Assembly: GCA_034003325.1 (NCBI GenBank)
Contig: JAVEYW010000016.1
Location: forward strand, 53,526-117,525
Reading direction: 5' to 3'
Length of the DNA stretch: 64,000 nt
Origin: Desulfobacterales bacterium
Lineage (GTDB): Bacteria; Desulfobacterota; Desulfobacteria; Desulfobacterales; JAFDDL01
The notes beneath the pieces are model-generated. The model was not told where the DNA came from. It saw only the letters and a program-made list of their open reading frames with translations, and searched no databases. A program made the position numbers and the translations under genes. Shown one piece after another: positions 52,049 to 62,176 of the stretch (positions within the stretch are counted from its first letter, which is position 1; each line of letters opens with the position of its first letter).

Positions 52049-52786
52049 ATGGAACCTGACCGCATGAGGCCATGGTTTGGCTTCGGTACGAAATTAACGC
52101 CAATAGGAAAGCGGCTCTTAATTGGTTATGGGGTTATTTATGCGTTAGCACTTTTGTGCACCCACTGGATAAATATACAGTGGGTGCCATGGACTATGCT
52201 CTTCCCTCTTTTTTCCGACCACTTTTACATATGGCAGATTTTCACCCATCCATTTATTCACGACCCGCACGCCCCGATCGGCTTTATACTCAACTGCCTT
52301 GTGTTTTATTTTTTCGCGGCACCGATTGAATATGCTTTCGGTCCGAAGCGGTTTTTAAGACTGTTTTATTTTTCCGGCGCAGGGGGGGCTGTATGCGGGC
52401 TTCTCATGAGCACCATACCGGGTTTTAATCTGCCTTTTATGGGAATGATGCCCAGCCTGCTGGCCCTCATCATCGTATTCGGCCTTTTAAATCCCGAGGC
52501 GACTATCTTGTTAATGTTCATTTTGCCGATAAAGGCAAAGTATCTCAGTTACGGGACGGCACTTGTCACCCTGCTGACCCTGTTGGCAAAGGCCAACCCA
52601 TATGGTGCCTATCACCTCGGCGGAATTCTTTTCGGGTATATCTACTTTAAAGGGCCGGGAACCCTTTTTACGCCCCAATTTTTTCATTTCAAGTACCTGG
52701 AGTGGAAAATGAAGCAAAAGCGGGCCAAATTCAAGGTGATTCAAGGAGATAAAGACAAAAACCATGGCGGGCCAACCTATCATTGA
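52049..52786 (+). CDS. Rhomboid-like membrane protein lacking the catalytic serine
   Basis: 245 residues, about 6 transmembrane helices. HPFIHDPHAPIGFILNCL in the second helix follows the rhomboid H-x-N region and YHLGGILFGYIYF (H189) matches the TM6 His block, but where rhomboid proteases have GASG the sequence is GMMP (132-135), so Met134 replaces the nucleophile. It is probably a pseudoprotease of rhomboid fold (GlpG-like family of unknown role). The ATG at 52049 with AGGAG upstream is chosen over a longer frame from 51911. Downstream of the tandem CCCAGCAT repeats. Confidence 0.75.
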   Translation: MEPDRMRPWFGFGTKLTPIGKRLLIGYGVIYALALLCTHWINIQWVPWTMLFPLFSDHFYIWQIFTHPFIHDPHAPIGFILNCLVFYFFAAPIEYAFGPKRFLRLFYFSGAGGAVCGLLMSTIPGFNLPFMGMMPSLLALIIVFGLLNPEATILLMFILPIKAKYLSYGTALVTLLTLLAKANPYGAYHLGGILFGYIYFKGPGTLFTPQFFHFKYLEWKMKQKRAKFKVIQGDKDKNHGGPTYH

Positions 52787-52796
52787 CGGGTTACCC

Positions 52797-53912
52797 TTAT
52801 AAATCTGCCAAGGGATTGTTCGGCCAGGGGGGCGTAACCAACTGATCCAACAGCTGCTCGGGCACCTCTTGAATCGTGGCAAATTTCCAATTCGGATTTT
52901 TGTCCTTTTGGATCAGCAGCGCACGAACCCCTTCTGAAAATTCGGAATAGCGCACCAGATTGGTGGAAAGCACCAATTCCGACTGAAAAACTTCTTTTAG
53001 CGAAAAAAGCCGCGTTCGCTGCATATGACCATGGATGATCCGTGAGCTCAGTGGCGAGCCATGGATCAGGTTATCCCTTGCCACGGCCAACCAGTTATCT
53101 TCTGTTTCAATCGCGGTAATGGCCTTAAAAACGGCGACAACATCCGCATCGCTGCAAAGCGCATTCAGCTCGTCTTGATGCGCTTCAATATTTCCCTTCG
53201 GTAACGCGACATGCGCACGCTGTGAAACTTTGTTCAGAAGGCCCCCAAGGATTTCATGATTCATTAATGTCGTCTCAGACCAGCTCTGAAGCCTAAGCGC
53301 TTTCATAACAGCATCCAATTGGTCGTGAGTTATGAAATAATCCGCAATACCGGCGGACAATGCATCCGCTGCATTGAAAGACGCACCGGTCATGGCCAGG
53401 AACATGCCCACATTTCCCGGCATTTTGTTAAAAAACCAGCCGGCGCCGACATCCGGGTACAAGGCAATCGTCACTTCCGGCATCGCCAATCTTGCTTTTT
53501 CCGTCACCACCCGGTGCGAGCATCCGGCCAGAATACCAAGACCTCCGCCCATGACAATGCCGTGCCCCCACGCGATGACCGGTTTGGGACATACATGAAA
53601 CAGGTAATCCATTCGGTATTCATGCTCGAAAAAAGCTTCCGCATACGCGCATGGCCCACCGGGCGTTTCCATGGCGGAGCGATACAACGCCTGCACATCA
53701 CCTCCGGCGCAAAACGCCCTGTCACCTGTCCCCTTGACCAGAATGCAGGCGATGGCCTTATCCGCTATCCATTGGGCCAGTTGACGGCGAAGCGTCAAGA
53801 CCATTTCAAGGGTCAGAGAATTCAGTTTTTTTTCAACATTCAGGGTCATCACCCCGATACATTTACCATTCACAGCCCTGATCGTCTCAAATATAACAGG
53901 GATCTCTTTCAT
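52797..53912 (-). CDS. 3-hydroxyisobutyryl-CoA hydrolase-like enoyl-CoA hydratase family protein
   Basis: 371 residues of the crotonase superfamily, with the HIBCH-type length. The oxyanion region FCAGGDVQALYR near 67 and WGHGIVMGGGLGILAGCSHRVV near 116, then MPEVTIALYPDVGAGWFFNKM with the catalytic Glu/Asp pair, and a C-terminal extension beyond ordinary hydratases. HIBCH acts in valine catabolism; other members hydrolyse related acyl-CoA esters. The convergent rhomboid-like gene ends 10 bases away, so the two are separate units. Function in this organism is inferred from family. Confidence 0.85.
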   Translation of the reverse strand: MKEIPVIFETIRAVNGKCIGVMTLNVEKKLNSLTLEMVLTLRRQLAQWIADKAIACILVKGTGDRAFCAGGDVQALYRSAMETPGGPCAYAEAFFEHEYRMDYLFHVCPKPVIAWGHGIVMGGGLGILAGCSHRVVTEKARLAMPEVTIALYPDVGAGWFFNKMPGNVGMFLAMTGASFNAADALSAGIADYFITHDQLDAVMKALRLQSWSETTLMNHEILGGLLNKVSQRAHVALPKGNIEAHQDELNALCSDADVVAVFKAITAIETEDNWLAVARDNLIHGSPLSSRIIHGHMQRTRLFSLKEVFQSELVLSTNLVRYSEFSEGVRALLIQKDKNPNWKFATIQEVPEQLLDQLVTPPWPNNPLADL

Positions 53913-54159
53913 ACGAAGGCCTTCCTTTCAATTTCATATTTTCAGCAATCCCATTCAGCCGGCAGGTGCTTGTCTTCCGGTTAAATAGTAATACAAAATC
54001 AAAAAGTCAAATTTCAGACCGTTCACTAAGAAGCTCCATTCAAAAAAAGAACTTGAATATACAGCGCATTCTTTTTAACATGAGAAAGTTGTCCCGGTCC
54101 GGATCACATGGCTCGATTAAATCGCTATGCCTTACCCCCCCCTTCTCAAAGGAGTCGTC

Positions 54160-55500
54160 ATGCCGATGATGAACAAATGGGTAAACGCGCCGGCCCGCTT
54201 TTTCAGGGAAGATATCTGGCAAATTCAGATGGATAATTCCAAGAGAATCCGCGCTGCCGCGATTCGTTTTTTACGTGTTCTGACGTATGCCGTCTGGGGT
54301 TTTCAACGGAATGAATGCCACCTGAGAGCATCCGCGCTGACCTTTTATTCCCTGCTTTCGTTTGTCCCACTTGTTGCCATGGCATTTGCGGTCGCCAAAG
54401 GTTTCGGGTTTCGAAAACTGCTGGAAAAAGCCATGCTCGGAAAATTTCCGGGACATGAAGCGGTATTGCATCAGGTGATCATCAGTGCCGATTCTTTTCT
54501 TGAATCGACAAAGGGTGGACTAATCGCCGGTGTGGGCGTGGTGATTCTGTTTTGGACTATTATTAAGGTCTTGGGACAAATTGAGAAATCGTTCAACAAC
54601 ATTTGGCAAGTCAAAACAACGCGATCCATCGGCCGAAAATTCAGTGATTATATTTCCATGATGATATTCTGCCCCCTGCTCTTTATTGTGTCCAGCAGTT
54701 TTGCTATTTTTATCACCACGGAAATCCGAAGTATCACGGACCGGATTTCCTTATTGGGAATGCTGGCGCCTGTGATTTTTTTATCTGTTGATTATTTCCC
54801 TTATCTTATCATTTGGGCACTGTTCACCTTTTTGTATATGTTCATGCCCAACACCCGTGTCCGTTTTCTCTCTGCTTTGCCCGCCGGGATGCTGTCGGGA
54901 ACCATTTTTCAGATGGTTCAATACCTTTATCTTCATTTCCAGTTCGGCGTGGCGCAATACAACGCCATCTACGGCAGTTTCGCCGCACTGCCCCTGTTTT
55001 TTGTATGGATGCAAATCAGCTGGCTGATTGTCCTGTTCGGCGCCGAGTTCTCATTTGCCCTTCAAACCGCCCATGCGAACAAGCTATTACCACCGGATGT
55101 GCAGTGGAGCGCAACCCACCAGCGGTTGATCGCGCTTAGAATTGTCCATTTGATTATCAAACGCTTTCAAAACGGGGAAGCGCCGTTGCAAATCGGCAAC
55201 ATTTCATCTCTATTGGGATTTTCCCCAACCATAACAGAAAAAATTATCTCGCTGCTATGCAATTCGGGTCTTATTTCTGCCGTGAAAGTTAACGGCATGG
55301 AAGAACCTGGATATCAACCGGGGCTGGATATCAGCGGTATCACCATCCTCCAGGTAATCGAGGCGATGGATCAACAAGGGGATACACACCCGACCGAGCC
55401 ATTACCGGATCCCGAATCGAAGTTATTGGCACAGGCACTTGCAAACTTTAATGAAATCATCCGATCCGCGCCGTCCAACCTGTGTTTAAAGGATATATAG
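54160..55500 (+). CDS. YihY/BrkB-family inner membrane protein
   Basis: 446 residues. ECHLRASALTFYSLLSFVPLVAMAFAVAKGFG is the YihY hallmark, and about six transmembrane helices follow (near residues 105, 150, 190, 220, 260, 290). The C-terminal 120 residues contain a winged-helix-like region (IGNISSLLGFSPTITEKIISLLCNSGLI) rather than the usual short tail. Function unknown; formerly called ribonuclease BN by mistake. ATG at 54160 has AAAGGAG five bases upstream, which decides against a start 11 codons earlier. The FAD oxidoreductase gene follows by 30 bases. Confidence 0.88.
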   Translation: MPMMNKWVNAPARFFREDIWQIQMDNSKRIRAAAIRFLRVLTYAVWGFQRNECHLRASALTFYSLLSFVPLVAMAFAVAKGFGFRKLLEKAMLGKFPGHEAVLHQVIISADSFLESTKGGLIAGVGVVILFWTIIKVLGQIEKSFNNIWQVKTTRSIGRKFSDYISMMIFCPLLFIVSSSFAIFITTEIRSITDRISLLGMLAPVIFLSVDYFPYLIIWALFTFLYMFMPNTRVRFLSALPAGMLSGTIFQMVQYLYLHFQFGVAQYNAIYGSFAALPLFFVWMQISWLIVLFGAEFSFALQTAHANKLLPPDVQWSATHQRLIALRIVHLIIKRFQNGEAPLQIGNISSLLGFSPTITEKIISLLCNSGLISAVKVNGMEEPGYQPGLDISGITILQVIEAMDQQGDTHPTEPLPDPESKLLAQALANFNEIIRSAPSNLCLKDI

Positions 55501-55530
55501 TGTACGGCACTACCGGGATTGAGAGTTGAC

Positions 55531-56643
55531 ATGACAAAGCACCTGGTACTTGCGGGTGGCGGGCATGCCCATATGGCTACCCTTGCAAACATAGACCGGT
55601 TTATTGAAAAGGGCCACAAGGTAAGCCTCATCGGGACTTCAGGCTATCATTATTACTCCGGCATGGGGCCCGGTATGTTGGGAAACACCTATAGCCCCGA
55701 AGAAATTAGGTTTGAAACCCGACAAATGGTTGAAAAAAAAGGCGGGCGTTTCTTACAGGGCAACATCGTCACCATCGATGCAGATGCCGGCACAGTACAT
55801 CTTGCATCCGGTGAGACAGTGCCATACGATGTTCTCTCATGCAATTTGGGCAGCCATGTACCGCTTCACTTTATCCGGGGCGATTCAACCGACATTTATC
55901 CTGTCAAGCCGATAGAAAGCCTTTTAGCGGCCAAAAACCGGATTCTCGAAAAAAGCGCTATAAAACAAATCTCCATCGGTATCATTGGCGGAGGGCCGTC
56001 AGCGGTTGAAATAGCCGGCAACATTCACCGATTGACAAATACATCGGGGATGCGGCACGCCGACATCAAAATCCTCTGCAGCGGCCCAATCCTGCCCCGG
56101 TCTCCTGATAAGGTCAGAAAAAAAGTGTCCGCATCATTTCAAAAACGCGGGATTGACATTTTGATGGGGGAACGAGTGAAAGAAGTCCGTACCGGGCTTG
56201 TCACTGAGGTCTCCGGGAAAACTCGCGCTTTTGATATTATTTTGCTTGCCGTCGGAGTGAACCCCAGCCCGGTTTTTAAAGCATCGGGAATACCCATTGG
56301 TCCTGACGGCGGCATGCAGGTCAATCGCTTTCTGCAAAGTATTCAATATGACAATATTTTCGGCGGCGGCGATTGCATCTGGTTTCAAGAGGCGCCGCTG
56401 GATAAGGTGGGCGTTTATGCAGTTCGGCAGAATCCGGTTCTTTTTCACAATCTCACCGCAGCCCTTGATGGCTCGGAATTTCTACCATTTATTCCGCAGC
56501 GGGGCTATCTACTGATATTCAACCTGGGCGATGGCACCGGCATATTCTATAAGCGGCCCATTTGTTTTAACGGTCGCATCGCGTTTATCATCAAAGATTA
56601 CATCGATCGCCATTTCATGCGGAAATTTAAGAGAGCCATGTAA
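55531..56643 (+). CDS. FAD-dependent pyridine nucleotide-disulfide oxidoreductase family protein
   Basis: 370 residues. FAD-binding LVLAGGGHAHM at the N-terminus (4-14), NAD-binding IGIIGGGPSAVEIAGN near 148 and GGDCIWF near 274 for the second FAD motif. It resembles NDH-2 and the oxidoreductase domain fused to SelD in some bacteria. The HAHM segment after the dinucleotide loop is typical of that SelD-linked group. The ATG at 55531 is preferred over a TTG four codons earlier. It may transfer electrons to quinone or an unknown acceptor. Confidence 0.82.
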   Translation: MTKHLVLAGGGHAHMATLANIDRFIEKGHKVSLIGTSGYHYYSGMGPGMLGNTYSPEEIRFETRQMVEKKGGRFLQGNIVTIDADAGTVHLASGETVPYDVLSCNLGSHVPLHFIRGDSTDIYPVKPIESLLAAKNRILEKSAIKQISIGIIGGGPSAVEIAGNIHRLTNTSGMRHADIKILCSGPILPRSPDKVRKKVSASFQKRGIDILMGERVKEVRTGLVTEVSGKTRAFDIILLAVGVNPSPVFKASGIPIGPDGGMQVNRFLQSIQYDNIFGGGDCIWFQEAPLDKVGVYAVRQNPVLFHNLTAALDGSEFLPFIPQRGYLLIFNLGDGTGIFYKRPICFNGRIAFIIKDYIDRHFMRKFKRAM

Positions 56644-56728
56644 GGGCACAACACAGGGTCTTCCCCGCCGTAAGGGCAAGCACATCGGTCCGCCCAAGCA
56701 AGCAAAATGCGCTAAATTTTAAACGCTT

Positions 56729-57049
56729 TTATTTTTTTTGCGGCCGGATCGGTTCAGGTGTCAATGGAGACGGTCCCCAGATCTGAACATCCAAATCCTT
56801 TACGAATGCTCTGAATTCCTCTGTCAATTCTTGCACCCCGGCCGCCTGGTCAAAGGCAGCCCAATCAGCCAAACTCTCCCAGACAGAAGTTCTTCGTACA
56901 TGGGGAGAGCCAATCATGTTTCGGTGCGCTCGAAACTCAATAAATCCTTTTGCAGAAAGCATCAGAGCGGTCGCTCTTTTGGCAAGATTAGCGTATGCCT
57001 TCAAATCGATATTCGGAATAAAATTGTATGTAAATGTAACTTCAATCAT
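56729..57049 (-). CDS. Dimeric alpha/beta-barrel (antibiotic biosynthesis monooxygenase-like) protein
   Basis: 106 residues. MIEVTFTYNFIPNIDLKAY, AKGFIEFRAHRNMIGSPHVRRTSVWESLADWAAFDQAAGV follow the ABM/EthD-type ferredoxin-like fold with a conserved Trp in VWESLADW. Catalytic residues are not evident. AAGGAGGG lies before the ATG. Alone between convergent and same-strand neighbours; function unknown. Confidence 0.65.
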   Translation of the reverse strand: MIEVTFTYNFIPNIDLKAYANLAKRATALMLSAKGFIEFRAHRNMIGSPHVRRTSVWESLADWAAFDQAAGVQELTEEFRAFVKDLDVQIWGPSPLTPEPIRPQKK

Positions 57050-57389
57050 GCGTCCCTCCTTTTAGGTATGAACGGCACCCTATTTTGTTACACCTGACAC
57101 CGGCATCAACTGATACCTATCGATTTTATCAGCATATCAAAAAATGAAGTACGATAAAACCAAATTATGGTAGAGTTATATATTATTTATAACCATAACA
57201 AGAAGATATGAGTATACGGCACTCTCCGCCGGCGGAAAAACCGTTTCCGGATACCCTTAAACCCGAAGCGAACGGCTGGCAACCCGGCAGGGGCACGGAC
57301 ATGCCGCGCCCCTGCTTTCGGCCGAAATGATCAAAGCGGGAATGTCGAAATATTTTTTTGCTAATTTCGACAAGTATAATTGTTAAACA
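57050..57389. other. Intergenic region with a GC hairpin
   Basis: 340 bases, containing the perfect hairpin at 57287-57315. I looked for a riboswitch core (GEMM, SAM, TPP) and found none. Otherwise featureless; it should hold the promoter of the alpha/beta-barrel gene. Confidence 0.4.
57287..57315. repeat. GC-rich hairpin GCAGGGGC/GCCCCTGC
   Basis: Perfect 8-bp stem (57287-57294 and 57308-57315) around a 13-nt loop, downstream of the glycosyltransferase stop on the minus strand and without a T-run in that direction. It may act as a terminator or mRNA stabiliser. Confidence 0.45.
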
Positions 57390-58781
57390 CTAACGGGTGC
57401 TGGCCGGGGGAAAAAGGGTCGTCAAGCCAGGTGCTTTCCCGGCTTCAGGCAAACCGCGGGTTAACCAACCCGAACGTGCGGCTGTAAAAAGCCCCCATAT
57501 TGAAATCCATGAAAGACCGAAAAACCAGAAAAACGAATACGGAACAGCCCACTTCCAACCGAACCAACCGCCATAGCGCAACTGATGAACAACGGCTGGC
57601 AAGACGGAAGCAACCGCACACCCAATCAATGAAGCCGTCAACGTGACCATCGGGAATAAGACCAACTGGACCACTAACGCCAGCTTAAATGCTTCGCCGA
57701 TCGTCATACGCAATAGCTGTGTTGCCGTAAACAAACGAATCCACCCGCTGCCACCATGTTCTGTTCGAAACCGCTTCAAGAGAAAAGAGAGTATCACTAA
57801 ATTTTCTCGCACGTTACTGCGCGCCCAACGCAGCAACATTCGCCGCAATCCCCCGAAAGAAACCGGCATTTTCGTCAAAACCACGGCATCTCGCTGATAA
57901 ACCACCCTGAATCCACAACCCAAAACCAGATTGGTCAGCGCCCGGTCTTCACCGATGGTCGCATGTCCTCCCATAAAGGTTTGATTGGCCCAGTCCGTGA
58001 GATGAGGGGTTAAGACCCGCGCCCGATATGCTGAAAGCGCCCCTGGCGTGCAAAATACACCCCCATAGACACTCTGCCCACGGCGCAAAAAATCAAAAGC
58101 TGAGGTAAAGGAAACTTCCATCATTTTGGGAATCACGCCCTCATCTATATTCAACACGCGAACGTTTCCAGCCACCGCGCCAACACGTTTATCGCAAGCC
58201 ATCGGGCTGACCAAATGGCGCAATGTATCTGGAAACACTTCTGAATCCGAATCAATGGTCACATACACTTGCCCTTCAGCCAACTTGAACCCGGCCAGCA
58301 ACGCCTGTCGCTTGCCCCGGTTGACCGGTTGCCGAATCAGTTGAACCCGGCGGTCAAACTCTTTTTTGGCTTGCAGCATCCACCGCCAGGTATCATCCTG
58401 GGAGCCGTCATCCACGCATATCACCTGCATCTTTTTGTGGGGATAACTGCTCGCCATTACCGAACGAACGGTATAGAGAACCTGGGAGCCTTCATTATAA
58501 GCCGGAATGACCACGGTAATGGACGGCAATACATCGTCGGCCATTGGCGCATAGGGCCTATACAGCAAGGCAAACCAAATTCGAAACGCCAGCACTGCAA
58601 GCCCCATGAAGGCCAAACTCATCGCCAGAGGGTTCATAAATGCGAAACGCCGTGGAAAAGATTCGTCGAATACTTCGGTCAAAACATCTACCTGCCAAAG
58701 GGTTACGGCCACGGCCGAAACCGATACGACACCCAACACCCAAGGATAGTAAGAATCCGCCTTAAAACGGTAGGCAGCCAT
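57390..58781 (-). CDS. Processive family 2 glycosyltransferase (hyaluronan synthase/NodC-like)
   Basis: 463 residues, N-terminal and C-terminal membrane segments (about 13-30, 50-72, 335-360, 370-395, 400-425). Catalytic features: VDDGSQDDT (D124), DSDS (177-180), GEDRAL (277-282) and RRMLLRW (the Q/RXXRW position, with Met in place of the first residue). These fit hyaluronan synthase and NodC-like synthases that polymerise and export a polysaccharide. The polymer cannot be told. Upstream minus-strand sequence holds a TATAAT box near 58820, so the gene probably has its own promoter. Confidence 0.85.
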   Translation of the reverse strand: MAAYRFKADSYYPWVLGVVSVSAVAVTLWQVDVLTEVFDESFPRRFAFMNPLAMSLAFMGLAVLAFRIWFALLYRPYAPMADDVLPSITVVIPAYNEGSQVLYTVRSVMASSYPHKKMQVICVDDGSQDDTWRWMLQAKKEFDRRVQLIRQPVNRGKRQALLAGFKLAEGQVYVTIDSDSEVFPDTLRHLVSPMACDKRVGAVAGNVRVLNIDEGVIPKMMEVSFTSAFDFLRRGQSVYGGVFCTPGALSAYRARVLTPHLTDWANQTFMGGHATIGEDRALTNLVLGCGFRVVYQRDAVVLTKMPVSFGGLRRMLLRWARSNVRENLVILSFLLKRFRTEHGGSGWIRLFTATQLLRMTIGEAFKLALVVQLVLFPMVTLTASLIGCAVASVLPAVVHQLRYGGWFGWKWAVPYSFFWFFGLSWISIWGLFTAARSGWLTRGLPEAGKAPGLTTLFPPASTR

Positions 58782-59402
58782 TTTTTTACCTCTAACTTTC
58801 TGTTATTTTATATAATATTATACTTTTAACACCTTAAAAAGCGACCCATATATCTACCTCTTTTATCTGCTTGTCAAGAGAAATCGTGGAAGTAATTTTG
58901 GGTCAAATTCACCTAATGGGAAAGCAAATAAAATTCAATTGCGAATTCAACACGATACAGAATTGACGCGGGATTACAACGAAAAAAGATACCAAACACC
59001 CCGGTGACTGAAATAACGCTGCGTTTTTCGAGCCTTTCGTAGCCTAACCAGTTATTTAATCAATATTTTTTTATTCTTGTTCGCGTTTCGCAAGAAAAGA
59101 GATCGGGCGATCCAAAGGGAATCAGGCGCATTTTTAGTGACACATGGGCCATTGATCGCAAAGGGGATGAATCAGGAGACCGCATTGAATGAACTTATCC
59201 ACCCATCCAACTTACAAAGCGACCACCGGCAGGCGCTAACATCCCATGACTGAACGGCAAGGCGAGTCCGCCCCTTGAACTGGCCAACGGGCGGACTTTC
59301 ATACCGGCTATCGGCACCGCACCATCACCTTTTACGGAGACAATCCAAATCAATGGCGATCGTGTTGAAAAGCTGTCGCATTACGCTCAAATCAATGCCG
59401 CG
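58782..59402. other. Long intergenic region downstream of the cyclophilin gene
   Basis: 620 bases without a supported gene. AT-rich; it includes AAATAAC/GTTATTT repeats (59010-59058) and a GTCCGCCC/GGGCGGAC hairpin (59266-59296). A 92-codon plus-strand frame overlaps the cyclophilin gene and is a shadow. Confidence 0.4.
59266..59296. repeat. GC-rich hairpin downstream of the cyclophilin gene
   Basis: GTCCGCCC (59266-59273) and GGGCGGAC (59289-59296), perfect 8-bp stem with a 15-nt loop, then TTTC on the plus strand. No clear terminator T-run on the minus strand. Confidence 0.45.
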
Positions 59403-59912
59403 TCAAGCCGCAGTCGAATCTACCGCCTCGGCTTTGTTAATAATAACCGGTGTTACCGGCACATCATCGTGCATACCGCTTTTGCCGGTGGGCACAGCTT
59501 TAATTTTATTAACCACGCCATGGCCCTTAATCACCTTTCCAAAAACAGTATAGCCCCATCCTTGGGGGTTTTTACCGGTATGATTCAGAAAATCATTTTT
59601 TTTGACATTAATGAAAAATTGTGCCGTGGCACTGTGGGGATCCATCGTTCGTGCCATGGCTACGGCATACGCATCATTGATTAGGCCGTTGTCCGCCTCG
59701 TTTTCAATCGGCGCACCGACGGATTTTTCTTTCATATCTGCGGTCATTCCGCCCCCTTGAATCATAAATCCATTGATAACACGATGAAAAATAGTGCCAT
59801 CATAATGGCCGGCATTCACATAGTCCAAAAAATTAGCTACTGTCTTGGGTGCTTTTTCCGCATTAAGTTCAATAACAATCTCTCCCATGCTGGTATCAAG
59901 CTTTACATTCAT
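59403..59912 (-). CDS. ppiB: Cyclophilin-type peptidyl-prolyl cis-trans isomerase
   Basis: 169 residues, no signal peptide, so cytoplasmic. FHRVINGFMIQGGGMT with catalytic R44, FFINVKKNDFLNHTGKNPQGWGYTVFGKVIKG and the Trp-rich segment give the complete cyclophilin fold. It speeds folding at proline bonds. Start at ATG 59912 with AAAGGATA upstream. Monocistronic as far as can be seen. Confidence 0.95.
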   Translation of the reverse strand: MNVKLDTSMGEIVIELNAEKAPKTVANFLDYVNAGHYDGTIFHRVINGFMIQGGGMTADMKEKSVGAPIENEADNGLINDAYAVAMARTMDPHSATAQFFINVKKNDFLNHTGKNPQGWGYTVFGKVIKGHGVVNKIKAVPTGKSGMHDDVPVTPVIINKAEAVDSTAA

Positions 59913-60187
59913 GTTAAATATCCTTTCCGTGTCGGTTTCGATGCAACTGCATAACTTGCATTAGCCATGATTTAAAAAAATTATTCTTATACCAAGCAGG
60001 CGGTTTGAGTCAATGGATGCTCGTCCGCAAAAACAATCTGCGTTCTTTTTATTGTTCAACTTTCGGAATGCCGTTTCAAGTCTGATTCTTCCCTTGACTT
60101 AGCCCATAAGTAAGGTAAAAGGGGCATTCGAAAACATTACCAAATAATACCGCTTTAAATACGGGATATAACCAGGAGGTTGTCACC

Positions 60188-60676
60188 ATGGAAACATGCC
60201 CATGCGGCAGCAACTTAGCTTACGCCGATTGCTGCGCGCCCTTAATCCAAGGGCACCAACCCGCCCAAAGCGCTGAAGCGCTGATGCGATCGCGCTACAG
60301 CGCCTATGTTAAAACGGCCATTGATTATATTCACGACACGCTTCACCCTTCACGGCGCCAAAAACTTAATCGGGAAGAGGCCCTTGAATGGTCGAAAAAA
60401 TCCGATTGGCAGGGCTTGGAAATTCTTAAAACCGTAGCGGGCGGACCAGATGATGAAACCGGTACGGTTGAATTTATTGCCAGATATGCCGAAAAAGGAA
60501 AAAATATGATTCATCATGAAATAGCCGAGTTCTCTAAACTTGATGGTCGATGGTATTTTGTAGACGGAAGCATGCCTAAACCAGCTCAGTCTATTCGCCA
60601 GGGACCGAAAATCGGTCGAAATGATCCCTGCATTTGCGGCTCCGGGAAAAAGTATAAGAAATGCTGCGGCACCTAA
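60188..60676 (+). CDS. YchJ/UPF0225 family protein with SEC-C motif
   Basis: 162 residues. Both Cys-rich zinc-binding ends are present: [17 protein letters not shown] at the N-terminus and [15 protein letters not shown] at the C-terminus, the second matching the SEC-C motif of SecA. The central NTF2-like part includes [18 protein letters not shown]. The function of YchJ is unknown. AGGAGG lies six bases upstream of the ATG. Confidence 0.92.
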   Translation: METCPCGSNLAYADCCAPLIQGHQPAQSAEALMRSRYSAYVKTAIDYIHDTLHPSRRQKLNREEALEWSKKSDWQGLEILKTVAGGPDDETGTVEFIARYAEKGKNMIHHEIAEFSKLDGRWYFVDGSMPKPAQSIRQGPKIGRNDPCICGSGKKYKKCCGT

Positions 60677-60779
60677 TCGATTCAGCATCGGTTATTTGAA
60701 GGGCAAAACAAACCATATTCTTTCTAAGTGCAGGCAACGAATAGATGGGTAAAGTTGAAATATGTCCGGTTCAATCGCG

Positions 60780-62171
60780 TTAGAGGGGAATGCCGTATGT
60801 TTTCATTTTGCTCAGCAAAGACGGATGGCTGATCTCAAGTAACGCAGCAGCATGTGTGCGATTTCCACCGGTATGTTGGAGCGCCTTCGTTATTAATTGT
60901 TTTTCTATCATTTTTTGCGCAGTCTTTACGGAGTAGCCCCCAAAAAAACAATCCGTGCTCACTTCATCCCGCTTCCGGCGCAACTCAGGGGGGAAATGGT
61001 CCGGCAAAAGGGTAATCTGATCCGTTAACACCATCGCTCTTTCGATTTGATTTTCCAATTGCCTTACATTCCCCGGCCAATCATAGCTCAACAAAATAGC
61101 CATGGCCGGCGGCGTTATTCCTTTTATATCCGTTCCCAGCTTTCTATTGAAACGTTGAATAAAATTTTGAACCAGAAGGGGAATATCTTCCGTCCTATCC
61201 CTTAACGGCGGCACATGAATCGGAAGCACATTCAACCGGTAAAAAAGATCCTCTCGAAACGTACCGTTCTCGATGGCTTCGGCAAGATTTGTAGCCGTCG
61301 CAGCAATAACCCGAACATCAATTTTTTTCCCCCGAGTACCGCCCACCGGCAGAATCTCACGTTCTTGAAGCGCACGCAACAGCTTGACTTGCAAGGATTG
61401 CGGCATGTCTCCGATTTCATCAAGTAAAAGCGTACCGCCGTCAGCAGCTTCGATAAGGCCGATTTTATCTTTGTCGGCACCCGTAAAAGCTCCCTTTTTA
61501 TAGCCGAATAATTCGCTTTCCAGCAGGTTTTCCGGAATCCCGCCACAGTTTACCGGAATAAAGGCCTTTTTCGCCCTGTCGCTGTTAAAATGAATGCCCT
61601 TTGCGACCAATTCTTTGCCCGTACCGCTTTCTCCGGTAATCAATACGGTTGTATTGTATTTGGACGCTTTCTCGGCAATCTTAAATACGGACAACATGCT
61701 TTTGCTCTTGGCCATCAGGTTGCCGAAGTTATAACTTGCTGATATTTTTTCAATTCGATCTTTTAGAACTATGTTTTCCCGCTTTAAATTCTCCCGCTCC
61801 TCGGCTTTTTTAAGCGCCAGCAACACTTCATCCGTCTTAAACGGCTTTGAGATAAAATCGTAAGCGCCCATTTTCATAGCTTCCAATGCCGTATCAATGG
61901 TTCCATAAGCGCTCATCACGATAACGGTGCTCTCCTTAAGTTTTTCTGAGCCCGCCTTCAAAAATTCAATGCCACTCATTCGCGGCATTTTAAGGTCACA
62001 TAAAATAAATTCGTGAAGATTTTGACCGATTTTCTCCAACGCCTCAACACCATCGCTGGCAGTTTCAATCCGGTATCCCGAATTGCGCAACAAAGTAGCA
62101 AGCATATGCCGCATATTTTCTTCATCATCCACAATAAGAAGGCGTTTTCCCGCTGATGAATTCTGACCCAT
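60780..62171 (-). CDS. Sigma-54-dependent response regulator (NtrC/ZraR-like)
   Basis: 463 residues. Receiver with DDE (15-17) and phospho-acceptor D59 in [12 protein letters not shown]+ domain with [14 protein letters not shown] and LLDEIGDM, and a Fis-type helix-turn-helix at the C-terminus ([23 protein letters not shown]). Encoded five bases after the kinase gene, so it is its partner. The targets are unknown; a sigma-54 promoter near this pair was not seen. Confidence 0.93.
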   Translation of the reverse strand: MGQNSSAGKRLLIVDDEENMRHMLATLLRNSGYRIETASDGVEALEKIGQNLHEFILCDLKMPRMSGIEFLKAGSEKLKESTVIVMSAYGTIDTALEAMKMGAYDFISKPFKTDEVLLALKKAEERENLKRENIVLKDRIEKISASYNFGNLMAKSKSMLSVFKIAEKASKYNTTVLITGESGTGKELVAKGIHFNSDRAKKAFIPVNCGGIPENLLESELFGYKKGAFTGADKDKIGLIEAADGGTLLLDEIGDMPQSLQVKLLRALQEREILPVGGTRGKKIDVRVIAATATNLAEAIENGTFREDLFYRLNVLPIHVPPLRDRTEDIPLLVQNFIQRFNRKLGTDIKGITPPAMAILLSYDWPGNVRQLENQIERAMVLTDQITLLPDHFPPELRRKRDEVSTDCFFGGYSVKTAQKMIEKQLITKALQHTGGNRTHAAALLEISHPSLLSKMKTYGIPL

Positions 62172-62176
62172 TCCGA

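Noticed and set aside
57210..57340. Riboswitch
   Set aside because: Considered c-di-GMP (GEMM), SAM, TPP and glycine motifs; no conserved core could be aligned by eye.
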